64,000 nt of DNA from Streptomyces sp. A0642 (GTDB lineage Bacteria; Actinomycetota; Actinomycetes; Streptomycetales; Streptomycetaceae). Position 1 is the stretch's first letter, and each line of letters starts with the position of its first letter. The stretch is taken from the NCBI RefSeq assembly GCF_004795105.1, contig NZ_SSBL01000001.1, positions 1 to 64,000 on the forward strand. Direction: 5' to 3'. The notes beneath the pieces were generated by a model. The model was not told the DNA's origin and searched no databases. It saw nothing but the letters and a program-made list of their open reading frames with translations. Of the stretch, positions 62,966 through 64,000 are shown piece by piece. A program made the translations under genes and the position numbers.

Positions 62966-63757
62966 TCACGGGATGATCCGTGCGCCGCCCCCGCCGCCGA
63001 GCGCGGCCCGCAGCGCCGGGTCGGCGAGCGCGCGCACCCCGCGCACGGCGACCGCCACCAGCACATCGCCCTCAGGACCATCCGCGGCGGCCGTGCGCGC
63101 GTCCAGAAGCCGCTGTCCGGCGGGGGACGCCCAGGCGCTGTACGGATGCACTTCCATCCGGGCGACGGCCAGGCAGCCCAGGGTCAGTACGAGCGGCAGT
63201 CCGAACCAGGCGAGCACGGGCATCCCCGAGCCGCCCGGGTCCCGCTCGCGCCCGGGTACGAGCAGCGCGGCGGCGCCGAGCGCGGCTGTCAGCACAGCGG
63301 CCCCGCGGACCGCGCGCACCGCCGACGCGATGTCCGCCCCCGCCCCGCGCGGAAGCGCCAGTCCCGCGGCGACGAGGCGGTCGGCGAGGGCGCGCACGGC
63401 GTCGGCCGCCGCCGCTGCCGTGCGGACCGGCGGTATCGGGGACTGGCCCTGCGGGCCGATGGCGCGGATCACCGTGCGCTCCACCTCGTCACGGCCGTCC
63501 GGGTCGACCACCGTCGCCCAGCCGGTGTGCGCGAGCAGCAGCCGCCGGCGCAGATGCAGGGTGACGAGCGCCAGATCGGCGACCCGGTGCGGGCCGCCGG
63601 CCAGGAAGGCGGTCTCGTACAGCGTGAGTCCGGGGCCTTCCGCAGCGTGGGGCGAGCCTCCCCGCGGCGGGCTCACGCGAGCGGCGGCGAGACAGAGCCG
63701 GACACAGGAGAGGGTCGCCGCGCCCCATGCGACCAGCAGGAACAGAACCCAGAGCAT
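62966..63757 (-). CDS. TIGR04222-domain membrane protein
   Basis: The 263-residue product starts with a membrane helix (MLWVLFLLVAWGAATLSCVRL). The TIGR04222 motif follows: LYETAFLAGGPHRVADLALVTLHLRR, then LLLAHTGWATV. Two further helices lie near residues 150-200. The family is unknown in function, but its members typically sit near, or carry, low-complexity Gly/Ser/Cys-rich tails. This copy ends only in ALGGGGGARIIP, while such a tail occurs on the next gene upstream. The ATG at 63757 lacks a strong ribosome site. It lies 64 bases after that gene and is probably in the same operon. Confidence 0.82.
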   Translation of the reverse strand: MLWVLFLLVAWGAATLSCVRLCLAAARVSPPRGGSPHAAEGPGLTLYETAFLAGGPHRVADLALVTLHLRRRLLLAHTGWATVVDPDGRDEVERTVIRAIGPQGQSPIPPVRTAAAAADAVRALADRLVAAGLALPRGAGADIASAVRAVRGAAVLTAALGAAALLVPGRERDPGGSGMPVLAWFGLPLVLTLGCLAVARMEVHPYSAWASPAGQRLLDARTAAADGPEGDVLVAVAVRGVRALADPALRAALGGGGGARIIP

Positions 63758-63821
63758 GCCGGAGTCGTATGCGAGGGCGGGACGGAGCGCCAGGGGATTT
63801 CAGGATGCGGACAGCGACCGC

Positions 63822-64000
63822 TCAGGAACTGCTGCCGCAACTGGAGCCGCAGCTGGAACTCGAACTGCTGCCGCAGCTGGATCCGGAGCCGCAACTGGAG
63901 CCCGAGCCGCAACTGGACCCGGAACCGCAGCCGGACCCCGACGACCCGCACCCGCCGCCCCCGCTCCCGCCGCTGCTTCCGCAGCCGCCGTCGCCGGGGC
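63822..64000 (-). CDS. C-terminus of a Cys/Gly/Ser-repeat protein, cut by the window end
   Basis: Only the last 58 codons and the stop (63822-63824) are visible. They consist almost entirely of Gly, Ser and Cys, with eight cysteines spaced mostly six apart. The core is three copies of CGSGSS, followed by a serine run and CGSSCGSSS at the end. The codons for each unit differ (TCC/AGC/TCG for Ser), so selection acts on the peptide. Such tails follow TIGR04222-type domains in actinobacteria, and the neighbouring gene encodes one. It may be a surface protein or a precursor whose cysteines are modified; both are speculation. The rest of the gene is outside the window. Confidence 0.8.
   Translation of the reverse strand, partial: PGDGGCGSSGGSGGGGCGSSGSGCGSGSSCGSGSSCGSGSSCGSSSSSSCGSSCGSSS

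Overview
The window is chromosomal DNA from a high-GC actinomycete, almost certainly a Streptomyces. Codon third positions are strongly G/C, and GTG starts and GTGA/ATGA overlaps are common. The gene content matches the genus: WhiI sporulation regulator, an XRE/DUF397 pair, MsiK-dependent sugar importers without their own ATPase, and HemQ-type haem synthesis. From memory, the core gene order (acnA, ngcEFG-like ABC operon, rok7B7-xylFGH, dxs, fadAB, rnd, whiI, hemE, hemG, hemQ) matches the S. coelicolor SCO5999-SCO6043 region. I see no tRNA, rRNA, insertion sequence, prophage or CRISPR.

Region 1 (1-5.6 kb): the 5' end of an exporter ATPase gene with an operator-like palindrome, a 3 x 25-bp tandem repeat, aconitase acnA behind two candidate operators, and two tandem secreted FG-GAP/VCBS-repeat proteins that share a 110-bp identical block. 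Region 2 (5.6-10.3 kb): an FUSC membrane protein and an MFS exporter/SnoaL-like pair divergent from a TetR regulator with two operator-like sites. Region 3 (10.4-20.2 kb): a catabolic locus with a ROK regulator, GH1 beta-glucosidase, two ABC permeases, a lipoprotein, xylose isomerase and a divergent GH31 alpha-xylosidase. I read it as uptake and intracellular breakdown of isoprimeverose or xyloglucan oligosaccharides. Region 4 (20.4-30 kb): a histidine phosphatase, an XRE/DUF397 pair, a 1281-residue secreted GH92 alpha-mannosidase and a divergent NgcEFG-type importer with a DasR-like site over its candidate promoter. Region 5 (30.2-38.7 kb): Rok7B7, the XylFGH importer, DXP synthase and an APC permease.

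Region 6 (38.8-50.1 kb) is the most interesting part: an LCP ligase, a beta-propeller-like protein, two Stealth-family sugar-phosphate transferases with a shared extra N-terminal domain, two GT4 glycosyltransferases with a shared extra C-terminal domain, and a GalU-type UDP-glucose pyrophosphorylase. Together they look like a little-described pathway for a phosphosugar-containing cell-surface glycopolymer.

Region 7 (50.2-64 kb): fatty-acid oxidation fadA-fadB, RNase D, whiI with a recognisable sigma-WhiG promoter, a DUF3000 protein divergent from hemE, a CoA-disulfide-reductase-like flavoprotein, a DUF4349 lipoprotein, hemG (cgoX)-hemQ, a TIGR04222 membrane protein and, cut by the window end, a Cys/Gly/Ser-repeat C-terminus with eight cysteines. 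Strong GC-rich hairpins separate most transcription units, especially convergent ones.
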